NCBI GenBank assembly: GCA_030849075.1
Contig: JASAOO010003255.1
Location: forward strand, 1-32,796
Source: Zelonia costaricensis
Lineage: Eukaryota > Euglenozoa > Kinetoplastea > Trypanosomatida > Trypanosomatidae
Direction of reading: 5' to 3'
Length of the DNA: 32,796 nucleotides
The notes beneath the pieces were generated by a model. That model was not told where the DNA came from, ran no database searches, and was given only the letters and a program-made list of their open reading frames with translations. The position numbers and the translations under genes are program-made. Positions 25,411-32,796 of this stretch are shown here, piece by piece (within the stretch, counting starts at the first letter, position 1; every line of letters begins with the position of its first letter).

Positions 25411-26724
25411 AGATGTGGTCGAGAGTGGGAGAGGCGCAAGACACCGCGTTGCGGGACGCGGAGCTGGAGGAGGGCGCGGAGTGGTAGGGGCAAAGAAGCA
25501 GGAGTCGTGGATGCGCAACGCACTGGTCTGGAATCCAACAGAGGGGATGGAGTGGGGGGAAGGAGAAGATCGGGGTGGGCTGTGTATGGTATGGTTTGTG
25601 TGTGTGTGTCGACAGATGCAGCCGGACACAACGGACACTGGAACAGCTGAGTACAGCTCTACACACAACAGGAATGCAAAAATAGAGAGAGAACAGATGC
25701 GGTTGGCGTCCCGGTGCGCTCTGGTCAAACGCGAAGAAGGCCGCTGATGTGTGTGAGCCGCGGCTTCTGTGGTCTGCGTGCGTATGGGCGTCGCGGTGTG
25801 TGGCGGCGGGGGGGGGGGGGNGTGAGTTTGGCGTGTTGACGCATCGGAAGCAGGCACGAGTGTACGCTGCACGTGGGCACGAGAGCACACGCAGGGAGGT
25901 GCTGGCTGGGACGAGAGCAACACACAGTCGGGGGGGGGGGGGCAAGTGGAGGTGTTTGCTCGGTGCCCCGCGTGCGCCCCCTCGCCGTCTTCGCGCTCCA
26001 CCTCATGCACAAACCGCCATCCCCGCGCGTCAGGCGCGTAGAACGCATCGCCCACCGGTAACGTTCGATTCTTGTTGTTTCCTTGTTGATGGAAGGAGAG
26101 GTGTGTGTAGCCCTCGTGCCAACCGTGCGCGTCAGCGGGTGCATGCGTGCGTGTCTCGTGCCGCGCCGCACCGCCTGCTGGCCCTTCTTTACATGGCGAA
26201 CTCGACACGACGAAGAACGGGATAGGCAGAGAGAGAAGCAGGAAGGGCAGGTGACGCGGTGGTCGCCCCTTCACAACACGCGCTGCGCCAGCCCACCGCC
26301 GGTGCGACTTTGGGGGGGGGGGGGAAGATGGTGGGGAAGGACGGTAGTGTACATCAAGATAGAAACACGCGCAACAGCGACCACAACAAGCAGAGGGCTG
26401 ACGGCGAGGGAGGGAGGGAGGGGGGAGCCTACAGGCACACCTCGCCCGAGCTCTTGCGCACGTGCAAGAGTGCCCCCCCCCCACCCACGCATGGTCCCGA
26501 TCCGTGATCTCCACGACCAGGCACGATGCATCCTACGCTCCCTCGCCGTGGAGGCGCCACTGACCCGCACCAACAACGCGGTAACGCTCAAAGACGTCCC
26601 TCGACATACCGCAAATCGCAACTACACAAGCTACGGCAAACAGTGTCCGTGCGAGGCGACGGCACCACTCGATCCCTCGCGGTTCTCTCTCTCCCTTTTT
26701 CGCTCTTCGTGTAGATGCGGTGCG

Positions 26725-27390
26725 CTACGCCTCGGTGAGATCGTCGTTGTAGTAGAGGTGGATCGCAGGGACGTAGTAGTCGGCGTTCAGGCCTAGGTCC
26801 TCGAAGGAGTCCGCCTCGTCGTGGATCTCGTTGTCCTCCAGCGTACGGGCCATATCGAGCTCGCGCGGGTCGGGGTCTAGCCGCATCCACGTGTAGCTAC
26901 GCGCGTGGGCGTTGATGGGGAGGTAGCGCTCCTGCAGCAGCTCCTCCAGTGTCTCCTCCGCACACACCTCCAGCGTCGTCTCGTCGCCCGTGAGGGTGTT
27001 GACGATGCGAATGCGGCGCGTGCGGCTCGTCAGGGCGCCGATGACGTATTGCGGGTCCTTCCACCAGGGAACTTCGTAGTCGAGGTCGATGAAGGAGTCG
27101 GGTGAGATGGTGGGCATGTGCGGCACGCGGCCCAGCGGCATCGCGTAGGTGCGCATGCCACTACGCACATCCACGCACGTGCGCAGGTCATCTGACGCGG
27201 CGTCCCACCAGTGCGAGATGTCCGTACCGGCGACCTCGATGAGCGGCTTCGTGAGGTGCGCAAACTTTGGCCGTGCCCTGTAGGCCGCAATGAGCGGTGT
27301 TATGTCAAGCACCTTGCCGTTCAGGGAGACGTAGGCGTCATCGTGGAAGGCGTGCTCGCGCACCTCCTTCGCCGTGTAGAAGCGTGACAT
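26725..27390 (-). CDS. CYB5D1: Cytochrome b5 domain-containing protein, CYB5D1 type (cilia/flagella)
   Basis: This encodes 221 aa from ATG 27388-27390 to TAG 26725-26727, close to the length of animal CYB5D1. A degenerate cytochrome b5 domain covers about 3-90: an opening Tyr-Thr-Ala-Lys-Glu-Val, a Val-Ser-Leu-Asn-Gly-Lys-Val-Leu-Asp strand pair at 21-29, and an Ala-Gly-Thr-Asp-Ile-Ser-His-Trp segment at 54-61. The classical His-Pro-Gly-Gly heme motif is absent; His45 and His60 are the candidate ligands. The second half (about 125-221) has an Arg-Ile-Val-Asn-Thr-Leu-Thr strand, a Leu-Pro-Ile-Asn-Ala-His turn, a Ser-Tyr-Thr-Trp, and a Tyr-Tyr-Asn-Asp-Asp-Leu-Thr ending that are all typical of CYB5D1. 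The family is associated with the axoneme in ciliated eukaryotes, so a flagellar role is likely here, by family inference. Confidence 0.93.
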   Translation of the reverse strand: MSRFYTAKEVREHAFHDDAYVSLNGKVLDITPLIAAYRARPKFAHLTKPLIEVAGTDISHWWDAASDDLRTCVDVRSGMRTYAMPLGRVPHMPTISPDSFIDLDYEVPWWKDPQYVIGALTSRTRRIRIVNTLTGDETTLEVCAEETLEELLQERYLPINAHARSYTWMRLDPDPRELDMARTLEDNEIHDEADSFEDLGLNADYYVPAIHLYYNDDLTEA

Positions 27391-27418
27391 GGCACGCGCG
27401 TGCTGGCGTGCGAGTGCG

Positions 27419-27459
27419 CTAGACGTACAGGGGGGGGGATGTGGAAGGGAGAGGAAGCG
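27419..27459 (-). promoter_or_regulatory. Putative spliced-leader acceptor of the CYB5D1-like gene
   Basis: The sense strand reads CT-rich sequence, a 9-base C run and TGTACGTCTAG; the AG at plus 27419-27420 is the first after the tract and leaves a 28-nt leader without an upstream ATG. Confidence 0.5.
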
Positions 27460-27698
27460 TGTGTGTGTGTGTCTGTACAGTGGGGCAAGCACGGTGTTGT
27501 GCTGCCAAGGGGTCCCTGCGTATGTGAGTCCCCGAGGAGAGAGGGGGAAGGGAGGGAGGAGTGTACGAGAGAGGTGGGAGCGGAGGGCTGAGGTGGGGCG
27601 GCGGCACCGCGGCGACCTTGGGGACGCAAAACACCCACGAGAGAAGAGCAGTCCGAGTTGAGAGCAGTGTGAGGAGGGCAGAGAATCCGCGACATGGG

Positions 27699-27702
<4 letters not shown>

Positions 27703-27729
<27 letters not shown>
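27703..27729. repeat. CA dinucleotide repeat
   Basis: About 13 uninterrupted CA units between the PRMT5-like and CYB5D1-like genes. Confidence 0.95.
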
Positions 27730-27735
<6 letters not shown>

Positions 27736-28926
27736 CCGCTCCGCCCGGTGAGGGTGTCGGGGGTGCGAGGAAAAAGGGCTGGGTTGAAGCCAGCAGCACC
27801 GCCGGTGTTGCACTGAGGCCCTGCCACGGGCACCCTCGGCGCCAGCAAGTGTGGGCCTACATGCCCTTCACGCATGTCCTCCGCTGGTGGTGATGTGTCG
27901 CCTTCACTTGATTCCGAGCTCATCGCGCAGCCCTCCTCTCGCCGCCCCGCACGGAAAGGAGAAGGAGGTGCTTCTCGTCTCAGCATCGCATTGCCAGCGT
28001 CTCCCCTCCCCTCCCCCCCTCGCTTCCCTACCCACCGGCTTGAGTAGACGAGAAGGGTGGAGGAGCGGTGCCGGCATGCATCGGACGACGACGACGCGGT
28101 GCGCCACACGCACGCACGCGCGCACGAGTAAAAGTGCGCACACATCAAACGGCATTCACCAACGCACACACACACACTGCCACAACAAACCCGCACACAT
28201 GCAACACACACTCGAGAGGAAGCCAACACAAAAGATGAAGCTGGAAGCACTGCCGCAGAGTCACAGACGTCGCCATTCGCCCTTGACGATGGGGGAAGAA
28301 CGGGGGGAGGGAGGGAGGGAGGGGAGAGGCTGAAGGGCAGGAGAGGACGTAGTTCTCCTTCTGACGCAAGTGAACCAAGTCGAGAAAAGAAAGACGATGA
28401 TGGAGAACACGCACAGCACGCGCACGACACCCAAAACAAACACATGCGACAAAGCCAACGAGGCAACTCGGGCATCTGCCAACAAACTTGCACGCTGGCA
28501 TCAAGTACACAAAGGGAACAGGGAAGAGGCCACGAGTGAGGAGCGAGTCGGGCCCAGACATGGGCGCCATTGATCGAAGAAAGGAAAGATAATCACAGGG
28601 AGGCGAAGGAGAAGATGCAGGCCCCCCGCATTTCCCCCCCCTCCCCCCTTCTCATCAACACGCACGTGCACGCCCGTGCACATATGCACGATAGCAACAC
28701 GTCACGAGAGCCGGAGAGAGAGGGAAAGGGAGGAGGATGAAGCGAAGGGAAGCCGCCCACGCACATGCGGTTCAGCGCAGGCAGGCTCCTCATGCAGAGG
28801 GGCAGGCGTGCGTCAGGTGACGCCTACACGCTCTCTCTGTCCCGCCCGCCCCCCCCCTCCGCCGCGCAACCGCGCGAGTCGAGCCGACGGAAGCCCTCCC
28901 TCGCGGAACCATCCGTGAGGCGGATG

Positions 28927-28979
28927 NGGGGGGGGGTGGGTGTGGGGGGGGTTGGGGGGGCGGGGGGGGGGGGGGGGGG
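28927..28979 (+). repeat. G-rich block with G-quadruplex potential
   Basis: Six G runs of 3-18 bases are separated by one- to three-base interruptions, with one N at its left end. The sense transcript carries the complementary C-rich tract about 420 nt after the PRMT5-like stop. It could also act as an acceptor tract on the sense strand. Confidence 0.8.
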
Positions 28980-29399
28980 TGAACGCCCGGCGGTAGACCG
29001 TCAGACACATGAGTGGCGCAGACAAAATGAAAAACAAAACAAAAACACACAAACACACATCAACACACACACACGCAAGCGAAGACGCAGCAGGGCCGGA
29101 CTTCGCTTCTTTCGTTCTTTCTTATTTTTTTTTTTGAAGGCCACGCCCACCACCACCCTACGACACGCGATGCCCCCCCCCCCGTCAGAGAACGTAGCCG
29201 AGGGACTGTGGCGGCAATCCCAAAATAACACAACGCGACCGACATCGATGTAGAGAGGGAGAGAGACACGAAAGGGCAACCAGGAAAGCGTGTATGTGTG
29301 TGTGTGTACCGTGCCGCCTCACGGGACTGCACGTGGCGCCGTCCACCGGCGTGTTCAGGCGCTTGAGTGTGACCAGCACGCATATGCAGGTGGAGGGCC

Positions 29400-32300
29400 T
29401 CACAGCTCCATCGCCGCTGCCCAGCCGTTCCGGTTGTGCACGACGGTGTCAGCCGATGCCCCGCGCGCCGGGCTGGCGGCCTCAGCGCCTGCCGGCGCCG
29501 CCGCATCCCCGTACGCGACGCTCCACTCGTACCACACCTTGCGCTGCGCCATGTCCACCTTGCGGTCCAGCTGCACGTGGATCGCCACCGTGCCGCTCTG
29601 CTGCGCCGCGGCCTGCTCGACCTCGTGCAGCTCGGCCCGCTGCGCCGGCTCCAGCGCAAGCACGCATGGGAACCAGCTGTACATGTCCGACGTGCGGTCC
29701 GCCGGCGCGGTGGCGATGACGGTTGGCGCGGCGCTCCCGGACTGGTAGAGCACCGCGGAGAAGTAACCGACGAGCCCACTGCACCGCCCACACGGCGGGG
29801 CGGCAAAGGTGAGGTGCGCGGAGCGCTCGAGGGAGCCGGAGAGCCGCCGCTCCTCCGTGCCGCGGTCGCGCTTGCAGTGCAGCGCCGCCCCCGTGCCGAA
29901 CAGCGGGCCCGGGCTGGGCGGGGCGCTGCCGAAGCGGTGCTCAAACACCCAGCACGGCTGCGGCGCAGCGAGGGCGACGCCGCGGCAGATGTTCGTGACG
30001 AGCAGCGTGTGGTCCAGAGCGGCGTGGTGGTCGGGGCACCCGGGCGGCGGCACCGTCAGCCCCTTCGCGGCCGCCTCCATCACGGCCGCCTCGAAGCTGG
30101 ACGACATCACCGGCGCCACCCACGCCGTGTACTGCTGCGGGATACAGGTGAGGTGCGGGTTGGGCGAGATACCGCGGCGGTGCTGCACCTGCTCGAGCTG
30201 CGCGTGAAAGGCCTCCAGACATTCGGGGCTCAGTTCGTTGTCGCCGAAGCTGCCGAGCAGCTCCGACAGCACCAAGTCACACAGCCCGAAGTCGGGCGGC
30301 AGCGCCAGCGCCCCGGCCTCGGCGTCTGTCGCGATCGTGCGACCGTCGGCGACGAGCACCTCCAGTGTGTGCCCGAAGGTGTGCGCCAGTTGCGTCCACT
30401 CCGGCTCACTCACCCACCGCATGCGCGTGAAGGTGGCGGCAGGGCGGTTCTTCTCGATCGCGAAGATGCGCAGCCGCACCCCCAGCGCGGAGACGGCGTT
30501 CAGGCACTCGTCAATGAGCGGGCCGCGGCCGCACCCGAGCAGCACGAGGTGCAGCGTTCGCTCGTCGGCGGACGGGAGCGGCACGCGCTGCATGACGCCG
30601 CGCTTGCGGAAGAACGCCTTGTTCTGCCAGCAGTGCTGCTGCTCGGGGCCGGCGGCGTACCAGTCGCGCACGTACTGAAACACCGCCTCGCGGTACTGGC
30701 TGTACTTGCGGGCGTCGCGCTCGAAGACTTCGTAGATGCCGCTCGACAAGTGGTGGCTGAGCGGCTGCAGCGGGAGCTGCAGCTGGCCCTCGTACGAGGC
30801 AAACACGTCCCGCGTCGGCTCCTCGACCCACTTGAAGTGCAGGTAGTTCAGCAGCGGGTACTGGTCGAAGAAGCCGCGGTCGAAGATGGGCAGCGCGCGG
30901 CGGCGCAGCAGCTCGACGAGAAAAGTAATAGGGCTGACGTAGGGTACGTAGCAGCCCGCCCACCGCGCCGCCACCATCGGCTGCAGGTCCTCTGGCTTCG
31001 CGTACACGTAGCGCCCACGCAGCACCGCTGACCGGCGGCGGTCCGCGGCGGACTCCTCGGAGCCGCTCTTCACGGCGCCGTCGTGCGCATGTGGGCCACC
31101 GCCGCCGCCGATGCTGCCCAGCGCGCCAGCTGCAGCGGCGGCAGCCGCAGAGCTCGAGCCGCGGCCGGGGCTCTGCGGCTGAGAATCCGGCATGGTGTCG
31201 TACCAGTCGCAGATCGAGTATGCCGTGTTGCTCACCTCGCTGCCCTCGCCCTCCTCGAGCGGCGGCGGCGCGGCGGGGCGCCCGTAGTGGTTGTGGTGAG
31301 CGCCGTGGAAGGCGTCCACGTCCCAGTTCTCGTCCTCGTCGAACGCATCCGCCTCCTCCCCCTCCACGTCGTCCTCTTCGGCCAGAGTGCGGCGGCTGGC
31401 GCGGCGCGCCGCCACGGCGGCCGCCGCGCTGCCGGGAACTGGGGTGCTCTGCGAGTAGTCGCCGGCAGCGTGGGCGCGGTAGTGTGGGTGCTCCTGCGGC
31501 GCCACGCCGTGTGGTGCCAGGCACGCGAGCAGCGCCGGTGCGGTGGGGCACTCGAAGCCGACCACGTCCTCGCCGAACCACTCGCTGGGCAGCAGCATGC
31601 GGGGGTGCCACTTGGAGAAGAAGAGGAGGGCCGCGAGCGAGGTGGCGGCTTCGGTGTGTACGACGCCGAGCCGCGCACCCGCCGGCGCGGTGCTGACCGA
31701 GACGCCTGTGGTCCAACCCGTTACGCTGCGCGGGGTGTGGATGCGGTACAGCGCCGCGTTCGTGGCGGTCTTCGTCTTGGCGTAGCCGTACAGCACAGCC
31801 TGGCGCAGGCGCTGGAGCTGGTAGCGGTGCGCCGGGTTGCAGGCGTCGCAGCGCACCCACACCTTGGAGCGGGGGCTCTGCTGAATAAAGGCCAGCAGGG
31901 CATCTGCGGCGAGGCAGGCAATGCGGATGTTGCGCTCGTTCTCGACCGCCACGCTGATGGCCGCCGCCGCTGTGGCACCGCCGGCACCCGCGTCCTCCTC
32001 GTCTTCCTCGCCTGACCAACCCGGGTCCGCCGTGGCGTAGTACGGCAGCGGCACCTGCACGGCGCGGAGGCACATGAAGGCGGCCAGCTCGAGCTGCTCG
32101 GTGATGCGGCGCCGCTGCGCGCGCGTCGACCAGCTCGACTCCGTCACGACGCCGTTTATCCGATCGCACCACTCAGAGGGCATGTGCAGCGCGCCCCAGG
32201 TCTCGCTCACCTCCTTGCGCCACACCGCCTCCAGCGCCCGAGCGTCGTTGAGCATCTCGGGCGGCGGGAAGGGCCCGAGCAGGAGGGAGTGGAAAGGGAG

Positions 32301-32726
32301 TGCGTCGTACGCGGTGGTGGTGGCGGACGCCGCCGCCACCGCAGCAGCAGCAGCGCTGGGCGAGTCGTTCGCGTTGGCTGCCGCCGCCACGCCGTGGGGT
32401 TGCCCATTCATGGCGGTCGGGGACGGGGAGGTCGACGAGGCGGGGGGCGGCGCCGTCGCCGTCGGCGCGGAGGGGGGCTGGAAGCGGCCGAGGAAGCACG
32501 TGCCAACGTTCGCGTTCAGCATGCGGGCTTGCTTGATGGCTCGCACCAGCACCGGCTCCCCTGTGACGCCGTACACGCGCAGCGAGGCCGGCGCGAAGAC
32601 GCCCGTGCGGGACCACTGGTGCTGGAAGCGCTCGCGGCCGTGCAGGCAGTAGTCCTCCTCCATCACGGACTCGCTGGTGTTCGCCTCCGGCCCATTGCTG
32701 ATGCCACCGCCATCGAGGGAGGTCAT
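29400..32726 (-). CDS. PRMT5: Type II protein arginine methyltransferase, PRMT5 family, enlarged
   Basis: This encodes 1108 aa from ATG 32724-32726 to TGA 29400-29402, against about 640 aa for animal PRMT5. It should make symmetric dimethylarginine from S-adenosylmethionine. The catalytic core is complete: Tyr665-Glu-Val-Phe668 (the Phe that marks PRMT5 specificity) followed by the Lys-Tyr-Ser-Gln-Tyr stretch, the SAM-binding Gly-Cys-Gly-Arg-Gly-Pro-Leu at 731-737, an Ala-Ile-Glu-Lys-Asn motif, and the double-Glu loop with Glu822 and Glu831 spaced nine apart. The C-terminal beta-barrel has Tyr-Ser-Trp1018-Phe-Pro and a Lys-Val-Trp-Tyr-Glu-Trp. The N-terminal half corresponds to the TIM-barrel region but carries an Ala/Thr-rich segment near 105-135 and an acidic, Gly/Ala/Ser-rich insertion at about 430-565. 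No MEP50-like partner lies nearby. Confidence 0.97.
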   Translation of the reverse strand: MTSLDGGGISNGPEANTSESVMEEDYCLHGRERFQHQWSRTGVFAPASLRVYGVTGEPVLVRAIKQARMLNANVGTCFLGRFQPPSAPTATAPPPASSTSPSPTAMNGQPHGVAAAANANDSPSAAAAAVAAASATTTAYDALPFHSLLLGPFPPPEMLNDARALEAVWRKEVSETWGALHMPSEWCDRINGVVTESSWSTRAQRRRITEQLELAAFMCLRAVQVPLPYYATADPGWSGEEDEEDAGAGGATAAAAISVAVENERNIRIACLAADALLAFIQQSPRSKVWVRCDACNPAHRYQLQRLRQAVLYGYAKTKTATNAALYRIHTPRSVTGWTTGVSVSTAPAGARLGVVHTEAATSLAALLFFSKWHPRMLLPSEWFGEDVVGFECPTAPALLACLAPHGVAPQEHPHYRAHAAGDYSQSTPVPGSAAAAVAARRASRRTLAEEDDVEGEEADAFDEDENWDVDAFHGAHHNHYGRPAAPPPLEEGEGSEVSNTAYSICDWYDTMPDSQPQSPGRGSSSAAAAAAAGALGSIGGGGGPHAHDGAVKSGSEESAADRRRSAVLRGRYVYAKPEDLQPMVAARWAGCYVPYVSPITFLVELLRRRALPIFDRGFFDQYPLLNYLHFKWVEEPTRDVFASYEGQLQLPLQPLSHHLSSGIYEVFERDARKYSQYREAVFQYVRDWYAAGPEQQHCWQNKAFFRKRGVMQRVPLPSADERTLHLVLLGCGRGPLIDECLNAVSALGVRLRIFAIEKNRPAATFTRMRWVSEPEWTQLAHTFGHTLEVLVADGRTIATDAEAGALALPPDFGLCDLVLSELLGSFGDNELSPECLEAFHAQLEQVQHRRGISPNPHLTCIPQQYTAWVAPVMSSSFEAAVMEAAAKGLTVPPPGCPDHHAALDHTLLVTNICRGVALAAPQPCWVFEHRFGSAPPSPGPLFGTGAALHCKRDRGTEERRLSGSLERSAHLTFAAPPCGRCSGLVGYFSAVLYQSGSAAPTVIATAPADRTSDMYSWFPCVLALEPAQRAELHEVEQAAAQQSGTVAIHVQLDRKVDMAQRKVWYEWSVAYGDAAAPAGAEAASPARGASADTVVHNRNGWAAAMEL

Positions 32727-32774
32727 CTCGCGCAGAGGAGCGACGAGTCAAACGCACACCGGGAGGGACGCGTG

Positions 32775-32796
32775 CTAAGAGGGGGGGGGGGAAGGG
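32775..32796 (-). promoter_or_regulatory. Putative spliced-leader acceptor of the PRMT5 gene
   Basis: At the right edge the sense strand reads a CT/C-rich tract including 11 C and ending CTCTTAG; the AG at plus 32775-32776 leaves a 48-nt leader. The tract probably continues beyond the window. Confidence 0.55.

Larger units (their letters stand above)
24922..26724. other. Intergenic region with G runs and a non-repetitive island
   Basis: This 1.8 kb separates the CYB5D1-like gene from the E1 alpha gene. It holds G runs at 25808-25820 (followed by an N), 25930-25942 and 26312-26324, a C run at 26473-26482, CA repeats at 25079-25104 and 25213-25230, and a plus-strand acceptor-like signal at 25391-25410. 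The stretch 26490-26700 is unusually free of simple repeats. No minus-strand gene is supported. Confidence 0.6.
27391..29399. other. Intergenic region with CA repeats and an extreme G-rich block
   Basis: This 2.0 kb is the second-largest gene-free stretch. It holds CA repeats (27703-27729 and shorter ones near 28163 and 29057-29073), C runs at 28634-28641, 28849-28857 and 29173-29183 on the plus strand, an 11-base T run near 29125-29135, and a G-rich block at 28927-28979. A long minus-strand frame (27321-28493) overlaps the CYB5D1-like gene in another frame and contains Cys-Val repeat runs. It is not accepted as a gene. Confidence 0.6.

Noticed and set aside
27321..28493. 390-codon minus-strand frame between the PRMT5-like and CYB5D1-like genes
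   Set aside because: It overlaps the CYB5D1-like gene in another frame and contains Cys-Val repeat runs. A short stretch after a Met at 27923 looks somewhat protein-like, but it runs straight into the CA repeat.
1..32796. tRNA, rRNA, snRNA genes or retroposons
   Set aside because: I saw no cloverleaf-like segment, rRNA-like sequence or reverse-transcriptase domain. Degenerate short retroposons in UTRs cannot be excluded without a profile search.

Overview
This window looks like a stretch of nuclear chromosome from a trypanosomatid (Kinetoplastea), most probably a member of the Leishmaniinae such as Leishmania or a close relative. All ten convincing genes are intronless, strongly GC-biased at third codon positions, and lie on the minus strand. 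They are separated by 0.6-2.4 kb of low-complexity DNA made of CA/TG repeats, G homopolymers and purine tracts. On the transcribed sense strand, most genes are preceded by a pyrimidine tract followed by the first AG, which is the signature of spliced-leader trans-splicing within a polycistronic unit. I see no strand switch, no tRNA or rRNA gene, no mobile element and no bacterial-type operon signals. The coding fraction is about 61%.

In the direction of transcription (right to left) the genes are: an enlarged type II protein arginine methyltransferase of the PRMT5 family (29400-32726); a cytochrome b5 domain-containing protein of the CYB5D1 type, linked to cilia and flagella (26725-27390); the E1 alpha subunit of mitochondrial branched-chain 2-oxoacid dehydrogenase (23494-24921); a DCC-family (DUF393) thiol-disulfide oxidoreductase-like protein (21274-22110); a DUF971 protein with a probable mitochondrial N-terminus (19742-20653); a DHHC palmitoyl acyltransferase with a very long cytosolic loop (17217-19130); two adjacent proteins with similar N-terminal two-helix membrane anchors (14722-16059 and 9056-12289), probably diverged tandem paralogs; a predicted secreted or ER-lumenal protein of unknown function (6340-7560); and a very large, mostly disordered protein with helical modules and a PB1 domain (299-5311).

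The genes do not form one pathway, as expected for a trypanosomatid polycistron where neighbours share a transcript precursor rather than a function. Two local groupings are still notable. One is a run of predicted mitochondrial or redox proteins (BCKDH E1 alpha, DCC protein, DUF971 protein). The other is a run of membrane proteins (the DHHC enzyme and the two anchored proteins).

The leads I consider most worth a second look are: the tandem membrane-protein paralogs; the PB1 scaffold-like protein; predicted 5' UTRs of only 2-11 nt for four genes; two orphan trans-splice acceptor-like signals about 100 nt apart in the largest intergenic region; acceptor-like signals on the non-coding strand, one leading directly into a 24-codon ORF; a perfect 10-bp GC hairpin in a UTR; and a strong strand asymmetry of G homopolymers. 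I found no clearly new multi-gene system.
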